Of a stretch of 64,000 nucleotides of DNA, positions 51,788-60,829 are shown in pieces; the stretch's first letter is position 1; the number at the start of each line of letters is the position of its first letter. A program made the translations under genes and the position numbers. The notes below the pieces were generated by a model. That model searched no databases. It was not told the DNA's origin and worked only from the letters and a program-made list of their open reading frames with translations. The DNA is from Winogradskyella sp. (GTDB lineage Bacteria > Bacteroidota > Bacteroidia > Flavobacteriales > Flavobacteriaceae), in assembly GCA_028383925.1 (NCBI GenBank), contig JAOEWO010000009.1, positions 1-64,000 on the forward strand. The letters run 5' to 3'.

Positions 51788-54544
51788 ATGGATAAATATT
51801 CCTTTCTAAACGCAGCACATACAGCATATTTTGCTGATTTATACGACCAATATCTTAAAAACCCAGATTCTGTTGAGCCAAGTTGGCGTGCCTTTTTTCA
51901 AGGTTACGACTTCGGTTCTGAAAATTACGGAATGGAGGGTGAAATCGTTGAGGGTGTATCTGCACAAATACCAGAACAACTTCAAAAAGAATTTCAGATT
52001 TTAAACCTTATAGATGGTTACAGAAACAGGGGGCACTTGTTTACAAAAACAAACCCAGTAAGAGCCAGACGTAAGTATGAGCCTACTCTAGAAATAGAAA
52101 ACTTTGGTTTATCTAAAAACGATTTAGAATCTAAGTTTTCTGCAGGTGAAGTTTTAGGTTTAAGTGCAGCAACGCTTCAAGATATTATAGATCATTTAGA
52201 GCGCATTTATTGCGACTCTATCGGTGTAGAATACATGTATATAAGAAAGCCCGAAGAAATTCAGTGGATTCAGAAGAAGCTTAATATAAACGATAACCAT
52301 CCTACTTTTTCTGCAGAAGAAAAGAAAAATATATTAAGAAAACTTAACGAAGCTGTTTCCTTTGAGACTTTTTTACATACCAAATACGTTGGTCAAAAGC
52401 GTTTTTCTTTAGAAGGAAACGAGTCGCTTATTCCTGCACTAGATGCACTTATTGAGACGGCAGCCGGCTATGGTGTTAAGGAATTTGTTATGGGTATGGC
52501 GCATCGTGGTCGTTTAAGTACATTAACAAATATTTTTGGCAAATCAGCACAAGATATTTTTAGTGAGTTTGATGGTAAAGATTACGAAGAGGAAGTATTT
52601 GATGGTGATGTAAAGTACCATTTAGGTTGGACCAGTGATCGCGAAACCAATAACGGAAAGAAAATAAACCTAAGTATAGCACCAAATCCCTCTCACTTAG
52701 AGACTGTAGGTGCTGTTGTAGAAGGTATTGCGAGAGCAAAACAAGATAAAAAAGAAGTTGAAGACGCATCACAGGTTTTACCAATTGTTGTACATGGTGA
52801 CGCTGCAATTGCAGGTCAAGGTCTAGTATATGAGCTTGTGCAAATGGCACAGTTAGAAGGCTATAAAACTAACGGAACCATACATATAGTTGTTAATAAT
52901 CAAATTGGTTTTACAACTAATTATTTAGACGGTCGCTCAAGTACCTATTGTACAGATGTTGGTAAAGTGACGTTATCGCCAGTATTACACGTAAATTCTG
53001 ATGATGCTGAGTCTGTAGTGCATGCTATTTTATTTGCATTGCATTTTAGAATGAAATTTAAACGCGACGTTTTTATAGATTTACTAGGGTACAGAAAATA
53101 CGGCCATAACGAAGGTGATGAGCCTAAGTTTACACAACCTTTACTTTATAAAGCCATATCAAAACATAAAAACCCCAGAGATATTTACGCAGAACGTTTA
53201 TTGTCTGAAGGTGTTATTGCTGAAGGTTACGTTGCCAAAATAGAAAAAGAATACAAAGATAAGCTTGAAGAAAAGCTAGAAGATTCTAGAAAAATTGAGA
53301 AGACCGTTATTTCTCGTTTTATGCACGAACAGTGGAAAGATTTTGTGCGTGTAGATGAATCAGAAATGATGAAGCCTGTAGATACAACGGTTTCAAAAGA
53401 TCTTTTAAAAGATATTACTAAAGTTGTTTCTAATTTACCAGAAGATAAAAAGTTTATAAGAAAGATTCAGCGTTTAATAGAATCTCGCCAAACCATGTTC
53501 GATGAGAATCGTTTAGATTGGGCAATGGCAGAGCACTTAGCTTATGGTACTTTATTATCAGAAGGCTTTAATGTTAGAATTTCTGGGCAAGATGTAGAGC
53601 GTGGTACATTTTCGCATAGACATGCTGTTGTTAAGGTAGAAGATAGCGAAGAAGAAATAATTTTGTTAAAAAATGTTGCTGAAGCGCAAGGTCAATTCAA
53701 TATTTTTAATTCATCATTGTCAGAATATGGTGTTGTTGGTTTTGATTATGGTTATGCCATGGCAAGTCCTAATACACTTGTTATATGGGAAGCTCAATTT
53801 GGAGATTTCAGTAACGGTGCTCAGATAATGATAGACCAGTACATTTCTTCTGGTGAAGACAAATGGAAAACACAAAACGGATTAGTAATGTTATTGCCAC
53901 ATGGTTACGAAGGTCAAGGTGCAGAGCACTCGTCGGGTCGCATGGAGCGCTATTTACAAGTGTGTGCTAAAGATAATATGTTTGTTGCAGATTGTACAAC
54001 ACCGGCCAACATGTTCCATTTAATTAGAAGGCAAATGAAGGTTAATTATAGAAAGCCTTTAATCATATTTACACCAAAAAGTTTATTACGTCATCCAAAA
54101 GTAGTGTCGTCTGTAGATGATTTTGCAAACGGAAGTTTTGAGATGTTAATAGATGATGAAACCGCAAATGTAGACCATGTAAAAACATTAGTTTTTGTTA
54201 CAGGTAAGTTTTATTACGACTTACTAGAGGTCCAAGAAAAACTAGAAAGAACAGATATTGCATTAGTAAGAGTAGAGCAGTTGTTTCCGTTACCAGCAGA
54301 AGCGATGCGAAATGTTATTAAGAAATATAAAAATGTAGACGATATTGTTTGGGCACAAGAAGAACCAAGAAATATGGGTGCTTACAGCCATATGTTAATG
54401 CATTTAGAGGAAGCAAAACAATTTAGATCTGCAAGCAGAAGACCTTATGGTGCACCTGCAGCAGGTAGTTCTGTGCGTTCAAAAATAAGACACCAAGAAG
54501 TTATAGATTACGTTTTTGATAAAACCAAAAACAACCAAAGATAA
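51788..54544 (+). CDS. sucA: 2-oxoglutarate dehydrogenase E1 component
   Basis: Thiamine-dependent decarboxylase of the TCA cycle. Typical features: N-terminal E2-binding segment (FLNAAHTAYFADLYDQYLKN, PSWRAFFQGYDFG), EKKNILRKLNEAVSFETFLH then KYVGQKRFSLEGNESLIPAL, TPP motif GDAAIAGQGLVYE ... NNQIGFTT, and transketolase-like half with QVERGTFSHRH-type motif (QDVERGTFSHRHAVV), GFDYGYAM and EAQFGDFSNGAQIMID. Length 918 is usual. sucB follows by 44 bp. Confidence 0.96.
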   Translation: MDKYSFLNAAHTAYFADLYDQYLKNPDSVEPSWRAFFQGYDFGSENYGMEGEIVEGVSAQIPEQLQKEFQILNLIDGYRNRGHLFTKTNPVRARRKYEPTLEIENFGLSKNDLESKFSAGEVLGLSAATLQDIIDHLERIYCDSIGVEYMYIRKPEEIQWIQKKLNINDNHPTFSAEEKKNILRKLNEAVSFETFLHTKYVGQKRFSLEGNESLIPALDALIETAAGYGVKEFVMGMAHRGRLSTLTNIFGKSAQDIFSEFDGKDYEEEVFDGDVKYHLGWTSDRETNNGKKINLSIAPNPSHLETVGAVVEGIARAKQDKKEVEDASQVLPIVVHGDAAIAGQGLVYELVQMAQLEGYKTNGTIHIVVNNQIGFTTNYLDGRSSTYCTDVGKVTLSPVLHVNSDDAESVVHAILFALHFRMKFKRDVFIDLLGYRKYGHNEGDEPKFTQPLLYKAISKHKNPRDIYAERLLSEGVIAEGYVAKIEKEYKDKLEEKLEDSRKIEKTVISRFMHEQWKDFVRVDESEMMKPVDTTVSKDLLKDITKVVSNLPEDKKFIRKIQRLIESRQTMFDENRLDWAMAEHLAYGTLLSEGFNVRISGQDVERGTFSHRHAVVKVEDSEEEIILLKNVAEAQGQFNIFNSSLSEYGVVGFDYGYAMASPNTLVIWEAQFGDFSNGAQIMIDQYISSGEDKWKTQNGLVMLLPHGYEGQGAEHSSGRMERYLQVCAKDNMFVADCTTPANMFHLIRRQMKVNYRKPLIIFTPKSLLRHPKVVSSVDDFANGSFEMLIDDETANVDHVKTLVFVTGKFYYDLLEVQEKLERTDIALVRVEQLFPLPAEAMRNVIKKYKNVDDIVWAQEEPRNMGAYSHMLMHLEEAKQFRSASRRPYGAPAAGSSVRSKIRHQEVIDYVFDKTKNNQR

Positions 54545-54588
54545 AAACAATACAACTCAAATTTAGAGCTTAAATAAAGATAAAGCCC

Positions 54589-55821
54589 ATGATTTTAGAA
54601 ATGAAAGTGCCTTCACCAGGCGAATCGATTACTGAAGTAGAAATTGCAGAATGGCTAGTGCAAGATGGAGATTACGTAGAAAAAGATCAAGCCATAGCAG
54701 AAGTAGATAGTGATAAAGCGACTTTAGAATTACCTGCAGAAGCTAGTGGAATAATTACATTGGCCGATGCTGATGGTAATAGATATGAAGAAGGTGACCC
54801 TGTTGTGGTAGGTGCAGTTGTATGTTTAATAGATACAAGCGCAGCTAAACCAGAAGGTGGCGATGCTGCTGTGAAAACAGAAATTAAAGAAGCAGCTCCT
54901 AAGAAAGCGGAGCCAAAACCTATAGTTGCCGAAACAAAAACCTACGCAACTGGTACTGCTAGTCCTGCTGCTAAGAAAATTTTAGCAGAAAAAGGAATGA
55001 ATGCAAGTACTGTGTCAGGCACTGGTAAAGACGGTAGAGTAACTAAAGATGATGCTGTAAATGCGGTACCATCTATGGGTACACCAACAGGTGGAAGTAG
55101 AGGGACGTCTCGTAGCAAAATGTCAATGTTACGTCGTAAAGTAGCCGAACGTTTAGTAGAAGCTAAAAATACAACGGCAATGTTAACCACATTTAATGAG
55201 GTTAACATGACACCCATTTTTGAGTTACGTAAACAATACAAAGAGCAGTTTAAAGCTAAGCATGGAGTGGGTCTTGGTTTTATGAGTTTCTTTAGTTTGG
55301 CAGTTGTTAGAGCGTTAAAAATGTATCCTGCTGTAAACTCAATGATAGACGGTAAAGAAATGTTGTCTTACGATTTTGTAGATATTAGTATTGCTGTATC
55401 TGGCCCTAAAGGACTAATGGTACCAGTGATTAGAAATGCAGAAAACTTATCGTTTAGAGGTATTGAGTCTGAAGTGAAACGCTTAGCTATTAGAGCAAGA
55501 GAAGGTGAAATCACTGTAGATGAGATGACTGGTGGAACATTTACTATCACCAATGGTGGTGTTTTTGGAAGTATGTTATCTACACCAATAATAAATCCTC
55601 CACAGAGTGGTATTTTAGGTATGCATAATATTATAGAGCGACCAATAGCTGTAGATGGTAAAGTTGAAATTCATCCTATGATGTATGTGGCTTTATCATA
55701 TGATCATAGAATTATTGACGGTAAAGAATCTGTAGGTTTCTTAGTTGCAGTTAAAGATGCATTAGAAAATCCTGAAGAATTATTAATGGATAATAATTTA
55801 AACAAGGTTTTAGAATTATAA
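54589..55821 (+). CDS. sucB: dihydrolipoyl succinyltransferase (E2 of 2-oxoglutarate dehydrogenase)
   Basis: N-terminal lipoyl domain with the modified Lys in [12 protein letters not shown], an Ala/Pro/Lys linker, the E3-binding domain ([30 protein letters not shown]) and the acyltransferase catalytic domain ending in [16 protein letters not shown] with the catalytic His and Asp. 410 residues. Start may instead be the Met five codons in (MKVPSPGES). With sucA it forms the complex; no E3 gene is in this window. A strong terminator follows. Confidence 0.95.
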   Translation: MILEMKVPSPGESITEVEIAEWLVQDGDYVEKDQAIAEVDSDKATLELPAEASGIITLADADGNRYEEGDPVVVGAVVCLIDTSAAKPEGGDAAVKTEIKEAAPKKAEPKPIVAETKTYATGTASPAAKKILAEKGMNASTVSGTGKDGRVTKDDAVNAVPSMGTPTGGSRGTSRSKMSMLRRKVAERLVEAKNTTAMLTTFNEVNMTPIFELRKQYKEQFKAKHGVGLGFMSFFSLAVVRALKMYPAVNSMIDGKEMLSYDFVDISIAVSGPKGLMVPVIRNAENLSFRGIESEVKRLAIRAREGEITVDEMTGGTFTITNGGVFGSMLSTPIINPPQSGILGMHNIIERPIAVDGKVEIHPMMYVALSYDHRIIDGKESVGFLVAVKDALENPEELLMDNNLNKVLEL

Positions 55822-55844
55822 ATTAATCTATAATTTTAAAATAT

Positions 55845-55877
55845 AAAAAAGCGCAATCATTTATGATTGCGCTTTTT
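55845..55877. terminator. terminator after sucB
   Basis: AAAAAAGCGCAATCAT / ATGATTGCGCTTTTT with a two-base loop, 23 bp past the stop. Confidence 0.88.
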
Positions 55878-55904
55878 CTCCTTACAATAAGTAACTAACT
55901 AAAA

Positions 55905-56018
55905 TTAACTAAAAAAATTGACTGCAATATTTGCTGATATTACAAGTATAGAACTAAGAATAAGTAGAATTATAACTAGCTTATCTTTTTTTGAATAATT
56001 GTCTTTCATTGTCTGCAT
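55905..56018 (-). CDS. 37-residue membrane peptide, not in ORF track
   Basis: On the - strand ATG at 56018 (or 56009) opens a 37-codon frame: a charged head (MKDNYSKKDK), one hydrophobic segment (LVIILLILSSILVISANIAV), and an NFFS end before TAA at 55905. The positive-inside pattern and stretch of Ile/Leu codons look coding. It stands alone between sucB (convergent) and a long regulatory region. Function unknown; conservation is needed to confirm it. Confidence 0.45.
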   Translation of the reverse strand: MQTMKDNYSKKDKLVIILLILSSILVISANIAVNFFS

Positions 56019-56036
56019 AGATATATTGGGTTTTTT

Positions 56037-56072
56037 AAAAAGCTCTAAATTTTAAATTAAATTTAGAGCTTT
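56037..56072 (-). terminator. AT-rich hairpin, possible - strand terminator
   Basis: AGCTCTAAATTT / AAATTTAGAGCT (12 bp, six-base loop) with T-runs on the - strand side, 23 bp before the small membrane peptide. It could also be a 5' structure of that gene's transcript. Confidence 0.4.
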
Positions 56073-56120
56073 AGAAACTTAAATTTGGGGCAAAAATTAA
56101 TAGGCAATGTAAAATTCGGA

Positions 56121-56157
56121 ATAATTTAGACACCATACTATACGTAACTTTACGTAT
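56121..56157. repeat. 37-bp direct repeat, copy 1, with palindromic core
   Basis: Shares 35 of 37 bases with 56303-56339, same orientation. It contains ATACGTA-ACTT-TACGTAT, a 7-bp inverted repeat with four-base spacer, the form of a dimeric regulator site. Confidence 0.7.
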
Positions 56158-56210
56158 TTTTTGGTTTTTATTACGCTTTTGGCTCATTTTGGTACTTTTT
56201 AAAAAAAGTA

Positions 56211-56236
56211 AAGCCTTGGATTTTCATCCAAGGCTT
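56211..56236 (-). terminator. terminator of the response regulator gene
   Basis: AAGCCTTGGAT / ATCCAAGGCTT with a four-base loop; on the - strand a T7 run follows after three bases. It lies 120 bp past the response regulator stop, between the two 37-bp repeats. Confidence 0.65.
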
Positions 56237-56302
56237 AATAATCCCTAAGAACTAATTAATAGCTCGTTATTAACCCTAATTAATAACGCTGTAAATATCC
56301 GT

Positions 56303-56339
56303 ATAATTTAGATACCAAACTATACGTAACTTTACGTAT
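56303..56339. repeat. 37-bp direct repeat, copy 2, with palindromic core
   Basis: Second copy of the element at 56121-56157, differing at two bases outside the ATACGTA-N4-TACGTAT core; it starts 17 bp past the end of the response regulator gene. Confidence 0.7.
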
Positions 56340-56356
56340 ATTTCATTTATTTTATA

Positions 56357-56980
56357 TTAAATAAATTCGCTATTTTCTTTAGCCCAAATCAGTAAACTAT
56401 TTTGTTTACGCTCTAGCTTAAGCTTTTTAATAATATTACTCTTATGTTTTTCTACCGTTCTTGTAGATATAGATAATAACGCACCAATCTCAACTCCTGT
56501 TTTATTGTTAGAGATATACCTAAGTATGTTTTTTTCGTGTGTTGTTAATGTATTAAGATATTGTGGTTGGTTTTTTAATTCTAAAAAATTAAGTAGTTCT
56601 GGGCTAAAATAAGGCCGGTCTTTAATAACTGATGCGATACAATTTTCTATTTCTTCTAAAGCAAATTCTTTTAGTACATAACCAAATACACCAATAGACT
56701 TTGCTATATTGTAGGTGGTTTCATCTTTTTCAAAAGTAATTAAGACAATTTTAGTGGCCAGTTTGTCTTTTTTACATTTTTCTGCAATTTCTAAGCCCGT
56801 AAGAAAAGGCATTTTAATATCTAAAATTGCAATATCTGGTGCGTGAGCTTTAATTAAAGATAATGCTTCTTTGCCATTTTTGGCAGAAGCTAAAACGTTA
56901 AAACGTTGTTCAATAAGATAATCATTTAACCCTTTAAGTACTAAAGGGTGATCATCTGCTATTATTATAGAAGGATTCAT
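56357..56980 (-). CDS. NarL/FixJ-type response regulator, orphan
   Basis: Receiver domain with the acidic pair (IIIADDHPLV), phosphorylatable Asp in DIAILDIKMPFLTG (about residue 53), Thr in VLITFEKDE and Lys in GYVLKEF. A linker and a LuxR-type HTH follow (LTTHEKNILRYISNNKTGVE, ISTRTVEKHKSNIIKKL). 207 residues. No histidine kinase is adjacent, so its partner is elsewhere. Two copies of a palindromic 37-bp repeat lie just beyond its 3' end and are possible binding sites, though nothing here shows that. Confidence 0.92.
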   Translation of the reverse strand: MNPSIIIADDHPLVLKGLNDYLIEQRFNVLASAKNGKEALSLIKAHAPDIAILDIKMPFLTGLEIAEKCKKDKLATKIVLITFEKDETTYNIAKSIGVFGYVLKEFALEEIENCIASVIKDRPYFSPELLNFLELKNQPQYLNTLTTHEKNILRYISNNKTGVEIGALLSISTRTVEKHKSNIIKKLKLERKQNSLLIWAKENSEFI

Positions 56981-57038
56981 GTTGCTATTAATTCTGTTCT
57001 ATGTTAAAGATATAAAGATTCTCGAGGTTTTATAGGGC

Positions 57039-57479
57039 TTATAGTTTTAAGTACAAGTTTTTTTTATCGTAGTCTATAATCGCTTTTGCTTTTTTTAAAA
57101 CATCTGCACCTATAATACCATCTACAGGTTCTGCATTATGTTTTACAAGACCTTCATTAACATGAGAAAGGTTAAATAGTATAATTGCAAAATTTACTTT
57201 TTTCCATTTCCCAATCTTCAAGTTGTTAGACTTTGAAACTTTGGTTAACATATTAGATGCGCCAGCACCCACTGCTTTTATTTCAGAATCTTTAACTTTT
57301 AAATTAAAACGTTCAATCGCTTCAAAACCTACACAGCTACTAGAGGCGCCAGTATCTAAAATAAAACGTCCTTTAATATTATTAATAGATGCTTTTATTT
57401 CAAAATGATTGGTTTTGGTCAGTTTCAATTTTATTTTAGAATAACCTTTGTCTATGAGGTGCGTTTTTAGTGTATTCAT
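57039..57479 (-). CDS. retropepsin-like aspartyl protease domain protein
   Basis: A single aspartic-protease lobe of 146 residues with the catalytic motif in GRFILDTGASSSCVGF (Asp-Thr-Gly about residue 42-44) and the hydrophobic IIGADVLKKAKAIIDYD near the end, as in clan AA single-lobe (dimeric) proteases. No signal peptide, so it should be cytoplasmic. Its start is 60 bp from the divergent tatD. Substrate unknown. Confidence 0.85.
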   Translation of the reverse strand: MNTLKTHLIDKGYSKIKLKLTKTNHFEIKASINNIKGRFILDTGASSSCVGFEAIERFNLKVKDSEIKAVGAGASNMLTKVSKSNNLKIGKWKKVNFAIILFNLSHVNEGLVKHNAEPVDGIIGADVLKKAKAIIDYDKKNLYLKL

Positions 57480-57527
57480 TGTTGCAATTTGTGTAAATAT
57501 AGTAAATGGAATAACGGATTAAACATT

Positions 57528-57535
57528 TACTTTTG
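57528..57535 (+). promoter_or_regulatory. TAnnTTTG element four bases from the tatD start
   Basis: TACTTTTG, then CAGT, then the ATG at 57540; same spacing as at DUF3109 and polyprenyl synthase. It supports the ATG at 57540 over the track's upstream start. Confidence 0.55.
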
Positions 57536-57539
57536 CAGT

Positions 57540-58307
57540 ATGATTATTACAGATACACATACACATTTATATAGTGAGGCTTTTGATGATGATAGATCAG
57601 AAATGATTCAACGTGCTATAAATGCTAATGTGAAACGGTTTTTTATACCAGCAATAGACTCAACATACACGGCGTCTATGTTTCAGTTAGAAAAAGATTT
57701 CCCAGACTATGTTTTTTTAATGATGGGTTTGCACCCTACGCATGTTAAAGAAAATTATAAAGAAGAATTAAAACATGTTGAAGACCAGCTTGCCAATCGA
57801 AAATTTTATGCAGTTGGTGAAATTGGCATAGATCTTTATTGGGATAAAAGCACGTTAGGTATTCAAATAGAAGCTTTTAGATATCAAATTAATTTAGCAA
57901 AACAATATAAACTCCCCATAGTAATTCATTGTAGAGAAGCTTTTAACGAAATATTTGAAGTTTTAGAACAAGAAAAATCTGATGATTTATTTGGTATTTT
58001 TCATTGCTTCAGTGGCACTTTAGAGCAAGCTAAACAAGCCATTTCTTATAATATGAAATTAGGTATAGGCGGTGTGGTTACCTTTAAGAATGGTAAAATA
58101 GATCAGTTTATAAACCAAATAGATACCAAACATATTGTTTTAGAGACAGATGCACCTTACTTAGCACCCAAGCCTTATCGAGGTAAACGTAACGAAAGTT
58201 TATATATTAATAAGGTATTAGAAAAATTATCCGAACTTTACCAAATAAGCGAAAAAGAATTGGCTGAGATTACTACAGAAAATTCAAAAGCTATATTCGG
58301 AATTTAA
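57540..58307 (+). CDS. TatD-family metal-dependent hydrolase
   Basis: TIM-barrel nuclease of the TatD family. Metal ligands: THTHLY near the N-terminus, AVGEIGIDLYW, IVIHCREAF, IFHCFSGT, and LETDAPYLAPKPYRGKRNE at the end. From the ATG at 57540 (MIITDTHTHLY) it has 255 residues, as usual; the track's 17 extra residues would overlap the promoter. The asparaginase gene starts 4 bp after its stop, so the two form an operon. Confidence 0.93.
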   Translation: MIITDTHTHLYSEAFDDDRSEMIQRAINANVKRFFIPAIDSTYTASMFQLEKDFPDYVFLMMGLHPTHVKENYKEELKHVEDQLANRKFYAVGEIGIDLYWDKSTLGIQIEAFRYQINLAKQYKLPIVIHCREAFNEIFEVLEQEKSDDLFGIFHCFSGTLEQAKQAISYNMKLGIGGVVTFKNGKIDQFINQIDTKHIVLETDAPYLAPKPYRGKRNESLYINKVLEKLSELYQISEKELAEITTENSKAIFGI

Positions 58308-58311
58308 AATT

Positions 58312-59337
58312 ATGCAAAAGCAAAATATTTTATTAATATACACAGGTGGTACTATCGGAATGATAAAAGATGCCGATACTGGCACTTTGAGGGCTTTCGA
58401 TTTTAATAATATCTTAACTAGAATACCAGAATTACGCCTTTTAGACTGTAATATAGAAACTGTTTCTTTTAAGGCACCTATAGACTCATCTAATATGAGT
58501 CCTAAATATTGGTCAGATATTGCCAAAATAATAGAAGGTAATTACAATAAATTTGATGGCTTTGTTGTTTTACATGGCAGTGATACTATGAGTTACTCTG
58601 CATCTGCATTAAGTTTTATGCTAGAGAACTTAAACAAGCCTGTTGTTTTTACAGGGTCTCAATTACCAATTGGAGATTTACGTACAGACGCTAAAGAAAA
58701 TTTAATTACATCTATTCAAATGGCATCCTTACATGTTAATGGTGTGCCAGTAATAAGAGAAGTTGCGTTGTATTTTGAATATAAATTATACAGAGGTAAT
58801 AGAACCACAAAAATAAATGCAGAACATTTTGAAGCTTTCGATTCACTTAATTACCCACATTTAGCTGAGTCTGGCGTGCATTTAAATATTAATAAAGAAG
58901 CATTACTAAAACCCAATAGTGGCAAAAAATTAATTGTACGTACAGCTATGGATACCAATGTTGGTATTCTAAAATTATTTCCAGGGATTTCAAAACCTAT
59001 AATAGAAGCGATATTGACAAGCCCACTAATTAAGGGGTTAATTATAGAAACTTATGGTTCTGGTAACGCTACAAATGAAGATTGGTTTATTACATTACTA
59101 AAAAAAGCAATAAGTAACGGACTCTATGTAGTTAACGTTACTCAATGTGCAGGAGGGAGTGTAGCTATGGGGCAATATGAAACAAGTTCTCAGCTAAAAT
59201 CTATAGGTGTAATTTCAGGAAGAGATATTACAACAGAAGCAGCTATAACTAAACTAATGTACCTATTAGGAGAAAAAATAGGGGCAAATAATTTCCAATT
59301 CATATTTGAAACATCGTTAAGAGGTGAAATGACCTAA
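58312..59337 (+). CDS. type I (cytoplasmic) L-asparaginase
   Basis: Hydrolyses asparagine to aspartate and ammonia. Both catalytic Thr motifs are present: IYTGGTIGMI (first triad) and VLHGSDTMSYSASAL, with Lys in DLRTDAKENL. No signal peptide and 341 residues fit the cytoplasmic AnsA type. It is 4 bp downstream of tatD. Confidence 0.93.
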   Translation: MQKQNILLIYTGGTIGMIKDADTGTLRAFDFNNILTRIPELRLLDCNIETVSFKAPIDSSNMSPKYWSDIAKIIEGNYNKFDGFVVLHGSDTMSYSASALSFMLENLNKPVVFTGSQLPIGDLRTDAKENLITSIQMASLHVNGVPVIREVALYFEYKLYRGNRTTKINAEHFEAFDSLNYPHLAESGVHLNINKEALLKPNSGKKLIVRTAMDTNVGILKLFPGISKPIIEAILTSPLIKGLIIETYGSGNATNEDWFITLLKKAISNGLYVVNVTQCAGGSVAMGQYETSSQLKSIGVISGRDITTEAAITKLMYLLGEKIGANNFQFIFETSLRGEMT

Positions 59338-59413
59338 AATTAACGTAGTAAATTTTACGGTTTGAAGTTTTTTTCGTTATTTGCCTCTCTGTAATTTGTT
59401 TTTTAAAATTTAG

Positions 59414-59501
59414 AGAGAGGTGGCCGAGTGGTCGAAGGCGCACGCCTGGAAAGTGTGTATACTCCAAAAGGGTATCGAGGGTTCGAATCCCTTCCTCTCT
59501 G
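59414..59501 (+). tRNA. tRNA-Ser (anticodon GGA)
   Basis: A cloverleaf can be drawn: acceptor AGAGAGG / CCTCTCT with G discriminator, D-arm around GCCGAGTGGTCGAAGGC, anticodon stem CACGC / GTGTG with loop CTGGAAA (anticodon GGA at 59448-59450), a long variable arm (TACTCC AAAAG GGTA region) and T-arm GAGGG-TTCGAAT-CCCTT. The 88-nt length and long variable arm are typical of serine tRNA. CCA is not encoded. The track ORF at 59420 is a shadow of it. Confidence 0.95.
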
Positions 59502-59576
59502 CTTATATTTTAAGGAGTAGTTACATTTATTTTTTTATCTTTAACCCTTTAACTAATAAAATTAAGATTAAGAACA

Positions 59577-60365
59577 ATGAAAAGATTATTTTCTATCCTC
59601 GCCATAACATGCTTAATGGCCATCGGAACTGTTAATGCTAATGCAACAACACTAGCTGTAACAAGTGCAACAACTGTAACAAGTGCAACAACTGTAACAA
59701 GTGTAATTCAGGCAGATGAAACTGCTGAAGAAAATTTGAGTTTCCATCAAGAATTAAAAAAGCGTTTTATTGAAGGTGGACCTGGTTTTATGGGTATTGT
59801 ATTACTATGTTTAATTCTTGGATTAGCAATTGCTATTGAAAGAATTATTTATTTAAACTTATCTACAACAAACACTAAAAAATTAACACAAAACGTAGAA
59901 GATGCTTTAGCTTCTGGTGGTATTGAAGCTGCTAAAGAAGTTTGTAGAAATACAAAAGGGCCAGTTGCTTCTATTTTCTATCAAGGTCTAGACAGAGCTG
60001 ATGAAGATATTGATGCTGCTGAAAAAGCTGTAGTCGCTTATGGTGGTGTACAAATGGGACAATTAGAAAAGAATGTGTCTTGGATTTCTTTATTTATAGC
60101 TTTAGCACCAATGCTTGGTTTTATGGGTACAGTAATCGGTATGATTTCTGCCTTTGATAAGATTGAAGCTGCAGGTGATATGAATCCTTCTTTAGTAGCA
60201 GGTGGTATTAAAGTAGCACTTTTAACAACTGTATTTGGTCTTATTGTGGCTATTATACTTCAAATTTTCTATAATTATATCATCGCTAAAATAGATAGCA
60301 TTGTAAATGATATGGAAGATGCGTCAATTACATTGATGGATTTATTAGTAAAACACAAAAAATAA
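59577..60365 (+). CDS. MotA/TolQ/ExbB proton channel protein
   Basis: An unusual N-terminus has a signal-like helix and a TSATTV tandem repeat. Then come the ExbB/TolQ membrane segments (GIVLLCLILGLAIAIERI, WISLFIALAPMLGFMGTVIG and VALLTTVFGLIVAIILQI) with the conserved Ala/Gly/Pro and Thr residues. 262 residues. It should form the proton channel that powers outer-membrane processes with the ExbD pair downstream. First gene of the ExbB-X-ExbD-ExbD operon (gaps 11, 6, 11 bp). Confidence 0.93.
   Translation: MKRLFSILAITCLMAIGTVNANATTLAVTSATTVTSATTVTSVIQADETAEENLSFHQELKKRFIEGGPGFMGIVLLCLILGLAIAIERIIYLNLSTTNTKKLTQNVEDALASGGIEAAKEVCRNTKGPVASIFYQGLDRADEDIDAAEKAVVAYGGVQMGQLEKNVSWISLFIALAPMLGFMGTVIGMISAFDKIEAAGDMNPSLVAGGIKVALLTTVFGLIVAIILQIFYNYIIAKIDSIVNDMEDASITLMDLLVKHKK
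59656..59703 (+). repeat. 18-bp tandem repeat inside exbB-like gene
   Basis: CTGTAACAAGTGCAACAA is present twice in full and once in part, coding for TSATTV units between the signal helix and the first channel segment. Copy number could vary in frame between strains. Confidence 0.85.
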
Positions 60366-60376
60366 GACATTAAATT

Positions 60377-60823
60377 ATGAATTTTAAAACTATATCAAAA
60401 ATACTAGTAGCGATACTCGGTCTTTTAGGTATCATTTTCTTAGTGCGAATTGTAGCAGCAGGAGATGAAGCTATTGAGACAGGTGGACAAGATGGTTTAG
60501 CAGATCCTATGGGATATGTTGCATACATTATGGTCGGATTAGCTGTAGCACTTGTTTTGTTTTTTATCTTGAAAAACTTATTTACAAATACTGCTGGCTT
60601 AAAAAATACGTTAATAGGTGTAGGAGCATTTGTTATTGTTTTGGTTATTTCTTACGCTATTTCAGGAGGTGACGGTAAATTATACGACCTACAAGAAGGC
60701 GGAGTAGCAACCGAAGGTACATCGCAAATGGTAGGTGCAGGCTTAGTCGCTTTCTATTTATTACTAGCCATTGCGGCGGGAGCAATGATTTTCTCAGGAG
60801 CAAAAAAAATTATAAGTAAATAA
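60377..60823 (+). CDS. membrane protein between exbB and exbD
   Basis: 148 residues with four membrane segments (ISKILVAILGLLGIIFLV, VAYIMVGLAVALVLFFIL, TLIGVGAFVIVLVISYAI, GAGLVAFYLLLAIAAGAMIF). No named family recognised; the same gene position between ExbB and ExbD appears typical of Bacteroidota. A structural or regulatory partner of the channel is inferred from the operon. Confidence 0.8.
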   Translation: MNFKTISKILVAILGLLGIIFLVRIVAAGDEAIETGGQDGLADPMGYVAYIMVGLAVALVLFFILKNLFTNTAGLKNTLIGVGAFVIVLVISYAISGGDGKLYDLQEGGVATEGTSQMVGAGLVAFYLLLAIAAGAMIFSGAKKIISK

Positions 60824-60829
60824 AGTATT

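Noticed and set aside
52560-52850. - strand ORF inside sucA and similar long shadows (e.g. 2826-3290, 15592-16047, 39549-39911)
   Set aside because: They lie fully within well-supported genes on the other strand and lack any family features.
59420-59635. ORF MAEWSKAHAWKV...
   Set aside because: It is a read-through of the tRNA-Ser gene, a common artefact.
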